From UBA6197 sp047638075 (GTDB lineage: Bacteria; Pseudomonadota; Alphaproteobacteria; Rhodobacterales; Rhodobacteraceae): DNA of 19,532 nucleotides. The DNA lies in contig NZ_JBLJBV010000072.1 of the NCBI RefSeq assembly GCF_047638075.1, forward strand, positions 1 through 19,532, given 5' to 3'. Shown here piece by piece: positions 5,801 through 14,325 of this stretch. Position 1 is the first letter of the stretch, and each line of letters begins with the position of its first letter. The translations under genes and the position numbers were made by a program. The notes beneath the pieces are model-generated. The model saw only the letters and a list, made by a program, of their open reading frames with translations. It searched no databases and was not told where the DNA came from.

Positions 5801-6943
5801 TCATCCAAGCACGATCGGCACCCGGCGATACCCACCGACGGGTGAGACCTCTCTTTCCGCTGCGCGACCTGGCGCGAACTCAATTCTTTGCGCGGCTGCA
5901 AGAAGCGCGCGCAGGGCAATGCGCAATTGGCAGGTGGCCAGATAACGGCCGGGGCAGACATGAGCGCCGATCCCATAAACAAGATTTGCCGCAGCGTTGG
6001 CCTTGGGCGCGAAATTCTCACTCTCAAAGACTGCTTCGTCGCGGTTGGCAGAGGTCCAGATCAGCTTGACCCGGGCGCCGGCGGGAATTTCTCTGCTGCC
6101 CATTCGGACCGGGCAGGTGGTGATGCGGCGGTTGGAAACGAACGGGTCGTCCAGCCGCAGAATCTCGTCGATCGCCTGATCGACTTCGGCATCTGGCGCG
6201 GCACGAAGATGCGCAGCCAGTGCCGCATCCCCCGCGATATGCGCGACCAGCACCCCCACACATAGCGCCATTGACCCCAGATCGCCGCCGGTCCAGTTGC
6301 GCAAAATCGAGGTCAGCTCGGCCTTGCTTAGGGGGCGGCCGTCAACGGTGTCGCGACAAAGCTGCGTGGTGACGTCATCGGGTGCCGCAGCGATATCTGT
6401 CAGACGCGGGGCAAGCACGGAATGGATGATCGTGTCAAAATCCGCCGCCACCTGCGCCGTGCGCTGCGCGTCACCCGATCTGGTGGCGGCGTGGTTCGCC
6501 TCCATCCAGGTCAGCAGACGCGGCTCAAGATCGGCGGGCCATCCCAACCACGCACATTGCGCGCGCACAGCAAAGACAGCGCCGATGTCACCGACGGCCT
6601 CCACCGGCTGGCCGTGTGGCAGCTGGGAAACCAATCGGTTCGCAATATCCTGGAATTTCGGCAAAAAAGGCGCGAGGGCCTCACGCGTCAGATAGCGGTC
6701 GAGAACGGCACGAAAACGCGTATGCGCCTCGCCGTCCAGCCCGTTTGGAATTTGCAAAAAGCGTGAAACATCGCTTGAAAATCGCTTATCGTCCAGTGCG
6801 GCGGCAACGACATCCGCGTGGCGAAGCAATACCCAGTCGCCCATATCGTTTCTGATCAACGGATACCGGGGCCGCAATTCATCGGTGTAGGCGCGCAAAT
6901 CACGGCCAGCCGGGGACACATCTTCGGGCATATGGTCGATCAT
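5801..6943 (-). CDS. Cytochrome P450
   Basis: A 380-residue soluble bacterial P450, a haem-thiolate monooxygenase of unknown substrate. The ATG at 6943 (MIDHMPEDVSPAGRDL) is preceded by AAGGAG at suitable distance; longer readings to 7117 lack this. Visible motifs are the C-helix HTRFR (74-78), the ExxR pair E260-R263 in EILRLDDP, and the haem loop YGIGAHVCPGRYLA with the ligand Cys330. The I-helix reads RNWTGGDLGSMA (215-226). It has the acidic residue but Gly then Ser where most P450s have Thr-Thr/Ser. I recall a bacterial clade with a similar NWT(V/A)G(E/D)LGT segment. No ferredoxin or reductase gene is adjacent, so electron partners must be elsewhere. It converges on decayed DNA, with a divergent DUF6522 gene upstream. 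Confidence 0.9.
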   Translation of the reverse strand: MIDHMPEDVSPAGRDLRAYTDELRPRYPLIRNDMGDWVLLRHADVVAAALDDKRFSSDVSRFLQIPNGLDGEAHTRFRAVLDRYLTREALAPFLPKFQDIANRLVSQLPHGQPVEAVGDIGAVFAVRAQCAWLGWPADLEPRLLTWMEANHAATRSGDAQRTAQVAADFDTIIHSVLAPRLTDIAAAPDDVTTQLCRDTVDGRPLSKAELTSILRNWTGGDLGSMALCVGVLVAHIAGDAALAAHLRAAPDAEVDQAIDEILRLDDPFVSNRRITTCPVRMGSREIPAGARVKLIWTSANRDEAVFESENFAPKANAAANLVYGIGAHVCPGRYLATCQLRIALRALLAAAQRIEFAPGRAAEREVSPVGGYRRVPIVLG

Positions 6944-7358
6944 GGCAGGATCGTTCTCCTTCTTATCCACCCGCGGGGTTTGTGCCGGGGCAAGGTGTGC
7001 CTGCGGGTTCAACCGGGTGACCTGTTGAATGTCAATCGTTGCCGCCTGCAAATTTGGCCAGGGGGTGCTAAAAGATCGCGGCATATGCCTTTGGGCAGGG
7101 AAGGGTTCTTCACCCATATCATTATTTGCAAACTGCGCCCGTGTGTCCTACCCTTGAAAGGAACCGTCCACTTTTGGACAGTATTTCTACCGAAATCCTG
7201 TTCGCTTGCAGGCCCGGAAAAGGATGCACGAGTGGGTTTTTCAGCCGCCGCGCGGGCGGGATTTGCGTTGCAGGCAGATCAGACACGCCAACAGCGTGCC
7301 GTTTAAGTGGGCTGCCTCTTTTTCGCGGACCGGCGAGACATCGGAATGGAGGCAGTGA
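6944..7358. other. Divergent intergenic region between P450 and DUF6522 genes
   Basis: About 415 bases without a supported gene. It should hold the promoters of both divergent genes. The only clear structure is a palindrome at 7166-7179. The minus-strand open extension of the P450 frame through part of this region has no ribosome site or family similarity and is treated as untranslated. Confidence 0.5.
7166..7179. promoter_or_regulatory. Operator-like palindrome GTCCA-CTTT-TGGAC
   Basis: A perfect 5-bp inverted repeat around CTTT, lying between the divergent P450 and DUF6522 genes, about 220 bases upstream of the P450 start and 180 before the other. Its size and position suit a dimeric regulator site, but no regulator gene is adjacent and short palindromes can arise by chance. 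Confidence 0.3.
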
Positions 7359-7760
7359 ATGACAAAATTGGAAATCACCGAGGGCATGATCCAGATTGAT
7401 GCGGGCGTCTTGTCGCGTGCGTTCGAACTCAGCCCGGACGAGCTGAAAGGTAAAATGCGCGACGGCGCGATTACCAGCAGGGTCGAGTATGGCGAGGCCG
7501 AGGATGCCGGGAAAATCCGTCTGACATTTTTTTCGCAAGAGCGCCGGGTCCGGATCACCGCAGATCGCCAAGGCAATGTTCTGGCCTGCGACAAGGCAAG
7601 GATCGAACCGTCGGCGCAGGCATTGGATGTTCACTGGACGGCAGAGGCCTTGCTTGATGAGGCTCTTGCTGAGAGTTTTCCCGCCAGCGACCCCATCGCG
7701 GTAAGCTTCGAAGCACCGCCCCGGCACGTCAGCGCGTCTCGCAAACCCCGCACAGACTGA
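7359..7760 (+). CDS. DUF6522-family protein with DEALxESFPASDP tail
   Basis: A 133-residue protein starting MTKLEITEGMIQIDAGVLSRAF, with GGAGG 6-10 bases before the ATG. Residues 1-85 match the pattern of the DUF6522 family as I remember it: an IDA.....F.L...EL...MR.G.ITSR.E.GE.EDAG..RLTFF core followed by a short R-rich strand. The tail (about 100-120) carries LLDEALAESFPASDPIAVS, a motif also found as a free-standing conserved segment at the end of other small alphaproteobacterial proteins. Its function is unknown. The joining of the two parts could be normal for a subgroup or a fusion. There is no signal peptide. It may share regulation with the divergent P450. Confidence 0.68.
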   Translation: MTKLEITEGMIQIDAGVLSRAFELSPDELKGKMRDGAITSRVEYGEAEDAGKIRLTFFSQERRVRITADRQGNVLACDKARIEPSAQALDVHWTAEALLDEALAESFPASDPIAVSFEAPPRHVSASRKPRTD

Positions 7761-7956
7761 CAGGCAGGTTCAGGACACAAACCGAAAATCAAGGTTGTCA
7801 ACAAGGGTGGTGGGGGCCGCCGAATTTTGTCGTTTACGCCACAGGATCACGGGTTCCTCAACCCGACGATGCGCTGAGAGATGCAATGCGCAGTCCAGAT
7901 CGAACGCGGCTGGCTGGGGCGTGCCCCCTGCGTCAAATTACCGACACACCGTTCCC

Positions 7957-7967
7957 TTGACATGTCA
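7957..7967 (+). promoter_or_regulatory. Possible -35 element / palindrome upstream of lipoprotein gene
   Basis: TTGACA at 7957-7962 overlaps a 10-bp palindrome, TGACATGTCA (7958-7967). It lies about 70 bases before the lipoprotein ATG. No good -10 hexamer stands 16-18 bases downstream, so this may be a binding site rather than a promoter. Confidence 0.25.
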
Positions 7968-8029
7968 GCGAAATCTCGCCAATGGTCATATCCTGTTCAT
8001 ATACAAAGATAATTATAGTCGGGGGGACT

Positions 8030-8452
8030 ATGTATTCCCATGTTAAGAAGGTCGCCAATGCGGTGATTGTTGGATCATTGGCATTAATCGGGGGCTGCGC
8101 AGAGTATCCAAACCGTATCGCGCCGGTCTATATTCCAAGCATCATCTACAACGGCGCCAGTTGTAGCGAGATCAATCAGGAACGTGAGCGGCTAGCCGGG
8201 TATATCAGGGGCTTGGCGGTAAGCCAGGGGCACGCCGCCGATAGTGATACCGCGGCTGTCATGTTAAGTATGGTGTTCTCGCCAACGCTTTTGACTTTGC
8301 CTATGACGGTCGATCAATCTGCGCATCTTGCGGTCGCACGCGGTCACTATGATGCGCTGGTTACGGCAGGCCGCGCGCGCCATTGCCCAATGGGCAATTA
8401 CGCAACCTCCAGCGCCGGCAAGATGTATTCTGGCGATCTTCCACCAATGTGA
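8030..8452 (+). CDS. Small predicted lipoprotein, unknown function
   Basis: A 140-residue protein starting MYSHVKKVANAVIVGSLALIGGC. A run of six G sits just before the ATG and decides this start. Two lysines, a hydrophobic stretch (about residues 8-19) and a lipobox LIGGC with Cys23 indicate a lipoprotein anchored by its N-terminal cysteine. The mature part has GASCSEINQERERL, a helical segment, then a hydrophobic patch MLSMVFSPTLLTLPM, and HLAVARGHYDALVTAGRARHC with a second Cys near the end. This resembles a loose group of small proteobacterial lipoproteins with SCxxL....R...L..L and a hydrophobic VLFWP-like middle, but the match is weak. The local DNA is more AT-rich than its neighbours, which may indicate transfer. 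Confidence 0.7.
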   Translation: MYSHVKKVANAVIVGSLALIGGCAEYPNRIAPVYIPSIIYNGASCSEINQERERLAGYIRGLAVSQGHAADSDTAAVMLSMVFSPTLLTLPMTVDQSAHLAVARGHYDALVTAGRARHCPMGNYATSSAGKMYSGDLPPM

Positions 8453-8460
8453 ATAAGGTG

Positions 8461-8479
8461 GTTTGGCGTTCTGCCAAAC
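8461..8479 (+). terminator. Short hairpin just after the lipoprotein gene
   Basis: GTTTGGC (8461-8467), loop GTTCT, GCCAAAC (8473-8479): a perfect 7-bp stem 8 bases after the stop codon. No T-run follows directly, so it may be a 3'-end stabilising or pausing hairpin. Confidence 0.4.
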
Positions 8480-8505
8480 GCCGAAATTCGGAAATCTGCG
8501 ACTTG

Positions 8506-8534
8506 GAAAGCCCCGCCGAAAGGTTGGGGTTTTC
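8506..8534 (+). terminator. Possible intrinsic terminator
   Basis: GAAAGCCCC (8506-8514) pairs with GGGGTTTTC (8526-8534) with one G-T wobble, around an 11-nt loop, and is followed by ATTCTTTAT. The GC-rich stem with T-rich 3' side fits a rho-independent terminator for the lipoprotein gene. Confidence 0.45.
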
Positions 8535-8752
8535 ATTCTTTATATCCCCCACAGCCCTTGTTGGCCCCTTGATTTGGGGTTTATGCCCGTTGGCCGGGTG
8601 GCGGGATCCGGGGTCTTGGCAAGCGTGCAGAAACGTCAGTCAAGACGCGACTTTCGCGAACCGCGATACTCGCCACTAATCGTGTGGCCAGGGCGCGTCA
8701 GCCCTGCACCTCTAAAGATCGTTTCAGAACGGCCAGGATAGACAGTTCCTTG

Positions 8753-11087
8753 ATGCGGCGTGATGTCACACGCAGATTAAGGCGCAGTAGCCGGTCTGCT
8801 GACGGCGCCCGCCTTGGCTGGCACGCTGCCCGTGCTGCCAATGACCGATGATAGCGGCGGCGGCTATGTCTATGTCGACCTTGACGAAGGTGCGGTGCCG
8901 CCGGGCCTGCATGCCGTGACCGAATATGTGAACAACGGCGACCCGAGTGATCCGAACAATTTCGTCTGGACCGGTTCGGGCGGCGGCAAGCTGAAAAACT
9001 GCATTCGCGCCAGCGTGCCCGATACGGGTAATGCGGCGACAGGCGGTTGGGCGGTTTGCGACACCGATTCGCATTCCGGCAAAAGGGTCAAGATCGAACT
9101 GACAGGCCTCGGCGCCACGGATATCACCTTCCGCAGCGAGGCCAGCGGCGGGATCACCGAATATTACACCTACGGCAAGACATGGAACAAGAGTGGCGCG
9201 CGCATCATCGGGTTTGAAACCCAGATCGGCACCGGCAGTGGCGAAAACTTCGTTGCCATGGATCAGTTTGATCCCCAGAGCGCCGTCTTGTTTGACGAGG
9301 ACAGCTATTCGCGTTTCCGTCTGTCGGACGGGCTTTTTGGTGAGGGCGGGCAGGGCGAGGGCAAGCCGATCGGCGTCGGCTTTTTCAGCGATCAGGGCGT
9401 TATCGTCGAAAATCCCGCTGACACCACGAACCGCAACATCATTGCCACGGGTGAGAATTTCATCACCAATACGTCACATTCAGGCAAATTCGGCAGCGCC
9501 GTTCTTGACGATTCCATGGTGCCCGAGGTGTTTTTGTGGGATCTGACCAATTCCGGCATCGCAGACTATTACGGGATGCCGGACGAATACGAGATGCAGA
9601 TCGCCTGGTATGACCAAAGCACCGACACATGGCGCTACGGCAACCTTGGCCGCGACAAGATCACGAGCCCTGAATCCAAAGCCGACCCCGACGATTTTGC
9701 CGATCTTGATACGCGCATGGCCGCGCTTGCCGACCGGCTTGGCGTCTCGGTTGCCGATCTGGGCACAGACGGAAAAAGCAATGGCGATGATGCAGTTCCC
9801 GCCGACATTCTTGCAAAGATGATGCAGGACGACACCTTCTTTCGGGATGTGGTTGAGGATCTGCGCAACACCAACTTCAACGTCATCCTGGACGTCGGTG
9901 ATCTGCCGGCTGGCGAATTCACACTGCGCATCGTGCCAATCCACGAAAAGATCGTCGAGGATGCCACGTCGCTTTATCAGTTCCGTGTGGCGGGCAACCT
10001 TGATGGCATGGCCAATGTCCCCTATCTCGACATCGGCAATGCAGCCGAATACCGCGACGAGATCGCCCGCATCAATGGGCTGGAGGCCGCTGAACGGGCC
10101 GAAGCATTGGAACGGGCAAGCTTCAGCTTTCTGGGTGCTTTTTCCGGGCTGGGCATGTCCATTGGCCGCGACCAGGTGCAAGCTATCGGTCGGCCGGCGC
10201 TTGACTTCAGCACGGGCAGCATGACGCTTTCGACAAGCGGCAGCGATAGCTGGGCGATGACAGAAAACCTGCGCGGGCGCTTCTCGATGCGGGGCAGCGC
10301 GGCGGAATACGACACCACGGCCAGCGGGATCGGCTATGATGTGCACTCGCTTGGCATAAGCGCGGGGGTCGAGGCTTCGGTTGCGGCCAACACGGCCTTT
10401 GGCGTCATGGTCGGCGGCGTGGACGGCGAGGCCGAGGCCTATGCCGGGCGCGGCACAATTGACGCCTCTGGCTGGTCTATGGCCGCCTACGGGCGCACCG
10501 CTTTCGGTGACGGCGGCACGGTGCAGGGGATCATTGGCTATCAGGATCTGTCGTTCGATACCGATCGCGCATCGCCGGGTGGCGTCGCAAAGGGCAAGAC
10601 CGACGGCAGCCAACTCTCTGTTGCGCTGCAAGCCGATTACATGTTCCGGCAAGGTGCTTTGATTTGGGGCCCGATGGCCTCGCTCGAGTACTACCGCCTG
10701 AAAGTCGATGGTTTTGACGAGAGCGGCGCCGGAGCATGGGATCTGTCTGTTGGTCGTCAGAAGGACGCGATTACCCTGTCCAGCGTGGGCCTGCGCGGTG
10801 AATACGCCCTTGATCCCCAAAGCTTGACCCACGCCTATGGCAGCCTTGCCTATACGCATGCGTCGGGTGACGATCAGCTTGTTGGTGTCGGTTTCATCGG
10901 TCTGCCTGATGCGGCGCTTCCGGTCGGCGGAATCGGCAAGAACTGGGCTGATCTTACTTTGGGCCTGTCGCAGACCGTCTCGAACATGGCTGGCCGCACA
11001 ACCGAAATCGGGGGCGAGTATCGCGGCTCATTCTCGAGCGACTACACGAGCCATGGCCTTGGTGTGTTCGTGAAGTTGCGCTTCTAA
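8753..11087 (+). pseudogene. Choice-of-anchor F family protein with autotransporter-type barrel; signal peptide out of frame
   Basis: From 8781 the frame is open to 11087. The passenger part contains TWNKSGARIIGFETQIGTGSG, the KYxNKSGxxIxGFxxQxGxGxG pattern I associate with choice-of-anchor F proteins. A helical linker rich in EAAERAEALERA follows. The last 270 or so residues alternate in short amphipathic strands (GVMVGGVDGEAEAYAGRG, GLRGEYALD, TEIGGEYRG) and end GVFVKLRF, with the terminal Phe of outer-membrane barrels. It should be surface-exposed. In frame just upstream is GAVAGLLTAPALA/GTLP, a perfect signal-peptide end, but a TAA stands at 8778. The ATG at 8753 reads MRRDVTRRL in another frame. 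One extra A in TTAAGG (8777-8782) would explain this. Without it the start would be MRRDVTRRLGAVAGLL. A TTG at 8814 would give a protein without signal. It may be a true lesion, phase variation or a sequencing error. Confidence 0.75.
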
Positions 11088-11094
11088 AAAGAGC

Positions 11095-11130
11095 ATCCGA
11101 CAGCCGGACCTTCGCGTCCGGCTGTCGGAT
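11095..11130 (+). terminator. Long perfect hairpin after the barrel gene
   Basis: ATCCGACAGCCGGAC (11095-11109) and GTCCGGCTGTCGGAT (11116-11130) form a perfect 15-bp stem around CTTCGC, 7 bases after the stop. There is an A-run on the 5' side but no T-run on the 3' side. It most likely ends or protects the transcript and could act in both directions. Confidence 0.7.
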
Positions 11131-11345
11131 CTGCCTGTCCTATCATCACACCGCCGGTGAATGGGCGGACTGGGTCTATTGCGCGAGAAGGCGGGCCGAG
11201 TCGCTTTAATCTTTCGCAGTCACCTAAGGAGACAGCGTTTTGAGGCTGAAAAAGGGGGGGAGCGACACGGTATGCGGCCCCCTTTTCCAGCGTCACACTT
11301 AACTGAATTTCAGGGGGCAGCGCGCCTCCTGACCCTGCCGCCGCG

Positions 11346-12275
11346 TCAGGCGCGGCCTTTGTAAATATCAACCAGCTTGCCCAGCATCGCCAGCGCATCT
11401 TCGCGCGACCGCTGGAACGAATTGCGCCCGATGATCGAGCCGTTGCCGCCGCCATCGCGGATCGCGCGGGCGTCATCGTAAACGCTGTCTTCGCCCTTTT
11501 TAGCCCCACCCGAAAAGACCACGATCCGGCGACCAGCAAAGCTGGCCTGCATGCAGTGACGCACCCGTGCCGCCTGGGTGGCAACGTCGATCTGTTGCGC
11601 CTCGTATACCTTTTTCGCCTCGGGCAGCATCAGATGATCGGTCGATAGCTTGATCTTGATGATATGCGCGCCCAGCAGCGCCGCGATCTGCGCCGCATAG
11701 GCGGCCACGTCAATCGCGGTTTCGCCGTCCTTGGTGATCGCTTCGCCGCGCGGATAGGACCAGATCACGGTGGCGACGCCCTTGGCTGCGGCCTCTTCGC
11801 GCATCGCGCTGATTTCCTCGAACATTCCCAGCGCCATGTCACTGCCCGGATAGATCGTGAACCCGATCGCCGCAGATCCCAGCCGCAGCGCATCATCGAC
11901 GCTGGCGGTAATTGCCTGGTTCTTGCCCGCCCCGTCCGACATCAGACTGTTGGCGCTGTTCACCTTCAAGATCGTCGGGATCTGTCCGGCAAATGTATCG
12001 GCGCCCGCCTCCAGCATTCCCAGTGGCGAGGCAAAGGCATTCAGCCCCGCGTCGATTGCAAGCTGGTAATGATAGTGCGGGTCATACCCCGCGGGATTGG
12101 GGGCAAAACTACGCGCGGGACCATGTTCAAAACCCTGATCGACGGGCAGGATGATCATCTTGCCGGTGCCGCCCAGTTTGCCTTCCATCAGGATGCGGCA
12201 CAGATTGGCCTTTACGCCGGGGGTTTCGCCTTCGTAATTCGCAAGTATTTTCTGAACGATCTTGGTCGCGCGCAT
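11346..12275 (-). CDS. fbaB: Class I fructose-bisphosphate aldolase (FbaB/DhnA type)
   Basis: A 309-residue cytoplasmic enzyme that cleaves fructose 1,6-bisphosphate to glyceraldehyde 3-phosphate and dihydroxyacetone phosphate through a Schiff base, and catalyses the reverse in gluconeogenesis. The ATG at 12275 (MRATKIVQKILANYEG) has AGGAG upstream. Motifs are ILPVDQGFEHGP (43-54), FASPLGMLE, GFTIYPGS (139-145), VIWSYPRG (170-177) and HIIKIKLSTDH (204-214), where the lysine pair 207/209 contains the expected catalytic lysine, then VVFSGGAKKG and GGGNGSIIGRNSFQR for phosphate binding. It follows pgk on the same strand after 217 bases, so the two may be co-transcribed or have separate promoters. 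No lesion is seen. Confidence 0.93.
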   Translation of the reverse strand: MRATKIVQKILANYEGETPGVKANLCRILMEGKLGGTGKMIILPVDQGFEHGPARSFAPNPAGYDPHYHYQLAIDAGLNAFASPLGMLEAGADTFAGQIPTILKVNSANSLMSDGAGKNQAITASVDDALRLGSAAIGFTIYPGSDMALGMFEEISAMREEAAAKGVATVIWSYPRGEAITKDGETAIDVAAYAAQIAALLGAHIIKIKLSTDHLMLPEAKKVYEAQQIDVATQAARVRHCMQASFAGRRIVVFSGGAKKGEDSVYDDARAIRDGGGNGSIIGRNSFQRSREDALAMLGKLVDIYKGRA

Positions 12276-12492
12276 CGGGCTTCTCCTGGACGGCAAAAGG
12301 GTTGGCCCGGTTTAGAACCCCGGCCCCGCAACTGCAATCCTGTTGACGCTAACGCCCCGGCAGGACGGCGATAAACCGCGCCGCCGATGCCGGGATGTGA
12401 CCTTCGGCGGTAGCGGCGCCGGTGCCCGATCAGGCAGATCGTGCCTCAAATCGGGCTATTTGCCTAAGTCCGGCGATCTTTCGTTTGGTGCC

Positions 12493-13683
12493 TCAGGTCA
12501 TCAATGCCGCGACGCCGGGCAGGGTTTTGCCTTCCATCCATTCCAGAAATGCCCCGCCGGCGGTCGAGATATAGCTGAAATCTTTTGCCACCCCGGCCTT
12601 GTTCAGCGCGGCCACCGTGTCACCGCCACCGGCCACCGAAATCAGCTTTCCCGCGCGGGTAAGTTCGGCTGCGTGTGCCGCCGCCTCATTTGTTGCCGCG
12701 TCAAAGGGGGCAATTTCAAATGCGCCCAGCGGCCCGTTCCAGATCAGCGTTTTTGATCGGTCAAAGACCTTCTTGATCGCCGCCACCGTCTCTGGTCCCG
12801 CGTCCAGGATCATCGCGTCGGGTGGGCAGGCATCGGCGGGCACGGTCTGGCTCTCGGCCCCGGCCTTGAATTCTTGCGCAATGACAACATCAATCGGCAG
12901 ATGAATGGTGCAACCCGAATCTTCGGCCTTGGCCAGGATCTCGGCTGCGGTCTCGGCCATGTCGTGTTCGGCCAGCGATTTGCCGACATCAAACTTCTGC
13001 GCCACAAGAAACGTGTTGGCCATACCACCGCCAATCACCAGGTGATCGACCTTGCTGACCAGATTGCCCAAAAGCTCCAGCTTGGTTGAGACCTTGGCCC
13101 CGCCCACAACCGCCACGACCGGGCGTTCGGGCTTGCCCAAGGCGGATTCCAGCGCCTTCAGTTCGGCCGCCATCAGCCGCCCGGCCACAGCGGGCAGCAC
13201 ATGCGCGATCCCCACGGTTGAACTATGCGCCCGGTGCGAGGCGGAAAACGCGTCATTGACGTAAACCTCGCCCAGTGCCGCCATCGAGGCCGACAGTTCC
13301 GCGTCGTTCTTTTCCTCGCCCGCGTGAAAGCGGGTGTTTTCAAGCAAGACCACCTCACCCGGCTGCATCCCCGCCACCGCCGTCTTGGCCGGGCCACCGA
13401 TGCAGTCGGCGGCAAAGGTCACATGTGCGCCCAGTGCCGTTTCCAACGCCGGCACCAACTGTGCAAGACTGAGATCAGGATTGCGTTCGCCCTTGGGGCG
13501 GCCAAAATGGGCCAGCAACACCGGCTTTCCACCCTTGGCCAGAATATCCTTGATGGTGGGCACGATCTTTTCGATCCGCGTGGCATCGGTCACGCGGCCT
13601 GCCTCGACGGGGACGTTGATATCCACCCGCACCAGCACGACCTTTTCAGCCAAGTCGATGTCATCCAGCGTTTTCCAGGCCAT
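12493..13683 (-). CDS. pgk: Phosphoglycerate kinase
   Basis: A 396-residue enzyme transferring phosphate between 1,3-bisphosphoglycerate and ADP in glycolysis and gluconeogenesis. The start MAWKTLDDIDLAEKVVLVRVD has GAGGGG upstream. Substrate-side motifs are RVDINVP (19-25), TRIEKIVPTI (R36) and LAHFGRPKGERNP (58-69), then FHAGEEKN and NDAFSASHRAHSSTVG. The nucleotide side has VVGGAKVSTKLELL, GGGMANTFL, NGPLGAFEIAPFD and SVAGGGDTVAALNKAG near the end. The length is normal for bacterial Pgk. It is divergent from the cyclophilin pair and upstream of the aldolase, an arrangement common in Rhodobacteraceae. Confidence 0.96.
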   Translation of the reverse strand: MAWKTLDDIDLAEKVVLVRVDINVPVEAGRVTDATRIEKIVPTIKDILAKGGKPVLLAHFGRPKGERNPDLSLAQLVPALETALGAHVTFAADCIGGPAKTAVAGMQPGEVVLLENTRFHAGEEKNDAELSASMAALGEVYVNDAFSASHRAHSSTVGIAHVLPAVAGRLMAAELKALESALGKPERPVVAVVGGAKVSTKLELLGNLVSKVDHLVIGGGMANTFLVAQKFDVGKSLAEHDMAETAAEILAKAEDSGCTIHLPIDVVIAQEFKAGAESQTVPADACPPDAMILDAGPETVAAIKKVFDRSKTLIWNGPLGAFEIAPFDAATNEAAAHAAELTRAGKLISVAGGGDTVAALNKAGVAKDFSYISTAGGAFLEWMEGKTLPGVAALMT

Positions 13684-13818
13684 GCGGTTTCCCCTCGGTG
13701 CATTCCAATCACGCAAACTTGCCTTTAGCGCGCGCCTTCGTCAACGACGAACGGCGCTTTACCCTTTCCTTGTGCGGATCAGATGCTTAAGTTTCCCCAA
13801 AATGTTCAGGAGTATCCC

Positions 13819-14325
13819 ATGGCTGATATCAAAGACCCCGAAAACACGATCATTCTGACCCTGTCGGGCGGTGATGTGCTGATTGAATTGCTTGCCGATG
13901 TGGCCCCCAAGCACGTCGAACGCATGAAGGCGCTGGCGCGGGCAGGAGCCTATGACAATGTTGCCTTTCACCGTGTGATCGAAGGTTTCATGGCGCAGAC
14001 CGGCGATGTGGAACACGCCAACATGGAAAAGGACTATAACCCCGGCCGCGCCGGCACGGGCGGGTCTGACCTGCCGGACCTTCCGGCCGAGTTTTCCAAA
14101 CTGCCGCATGACCGGGGCACGCTCGGGGCTGCGCGCAGCCAGAACCCGAATTCCGCGAATTCGCAGTTTTTCATCAACTTTGGGGATAACCACTTTCTCA
14201 ATGGGCAATATACGGTTTACGGCCGGGTAATCTCGGGGATGGAGCATGTGGACAAGATTGCCCGCGGTGAACCCCCGGTGAACCCTGATCGCATGATCTC
14301 GGTCAAGGTGGCCGCCGATGTCTAA
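13819..14325 (+). CDS. Cytoplasmic cyclophilin-type peptidyl-prolyl isomerase
   Basis: A 168-residue PPIase of the cyclophilin family, catalysing cis-trans isomerisation of prolyl bonds during protein folding. The ATG at 13819 (MADIKDPENTIILTLSGGD) has CAGGAG upstream. Catalytic motifs are AFHRVIEGFMAQTGD (49-63, Arg52), NSANSQFFINFGDN (111-124) and LNGQYTVYGRVISGMEHVD (127-145). It has no signal peptide, so it acts in the cytoplasm. Its 3' end overlaps the next gene by 8 bases, so the pair is co-transcribed and probably coupled. The two proteins are clear paralogues from a tandem duplication. It would usually be called ppiB, although the symbol varies between genomes. Confidence 0.92.
   Translation: MADIKDPENTIILTLSGGDVLIELLADVAPKHVERMKALARAGAYDNVAFHRVIEGFMAQTGDVEHANMEKDYNPGRAGTGGSDLPDLPAEFSKLPHDRGTLGAARSQNPNSANSQFFINFGDNHFLNGQYTVYGRVISGMEHVDKIARGEPPVNPDRMISVKVAADV

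Noticed and set aside
5848..5875. GAGACCTCTCTTT within the P450 gene, resembling the 3' end of an element
   Set aside because: It lies in uninterrupted coding sequence with family-like residues and has no hairpin or TTGCCC partner.
9480..10859. A long minus-strand open frame opposite the barrel gene
   Set aside because: It is a shadow of the GC-rich coding strand; the plus-strand protein has clear domain motifs and the minus reading has none.
12355..12395. CCCCGGCAGG in the pgk-fbaB intergenic region, resembling the start of a mini-hairpin element
   Set aside because: There is no GAGA-GGG partner, no GNNA loop and no matching stem. It is chance similarity in GC-rich DNA.
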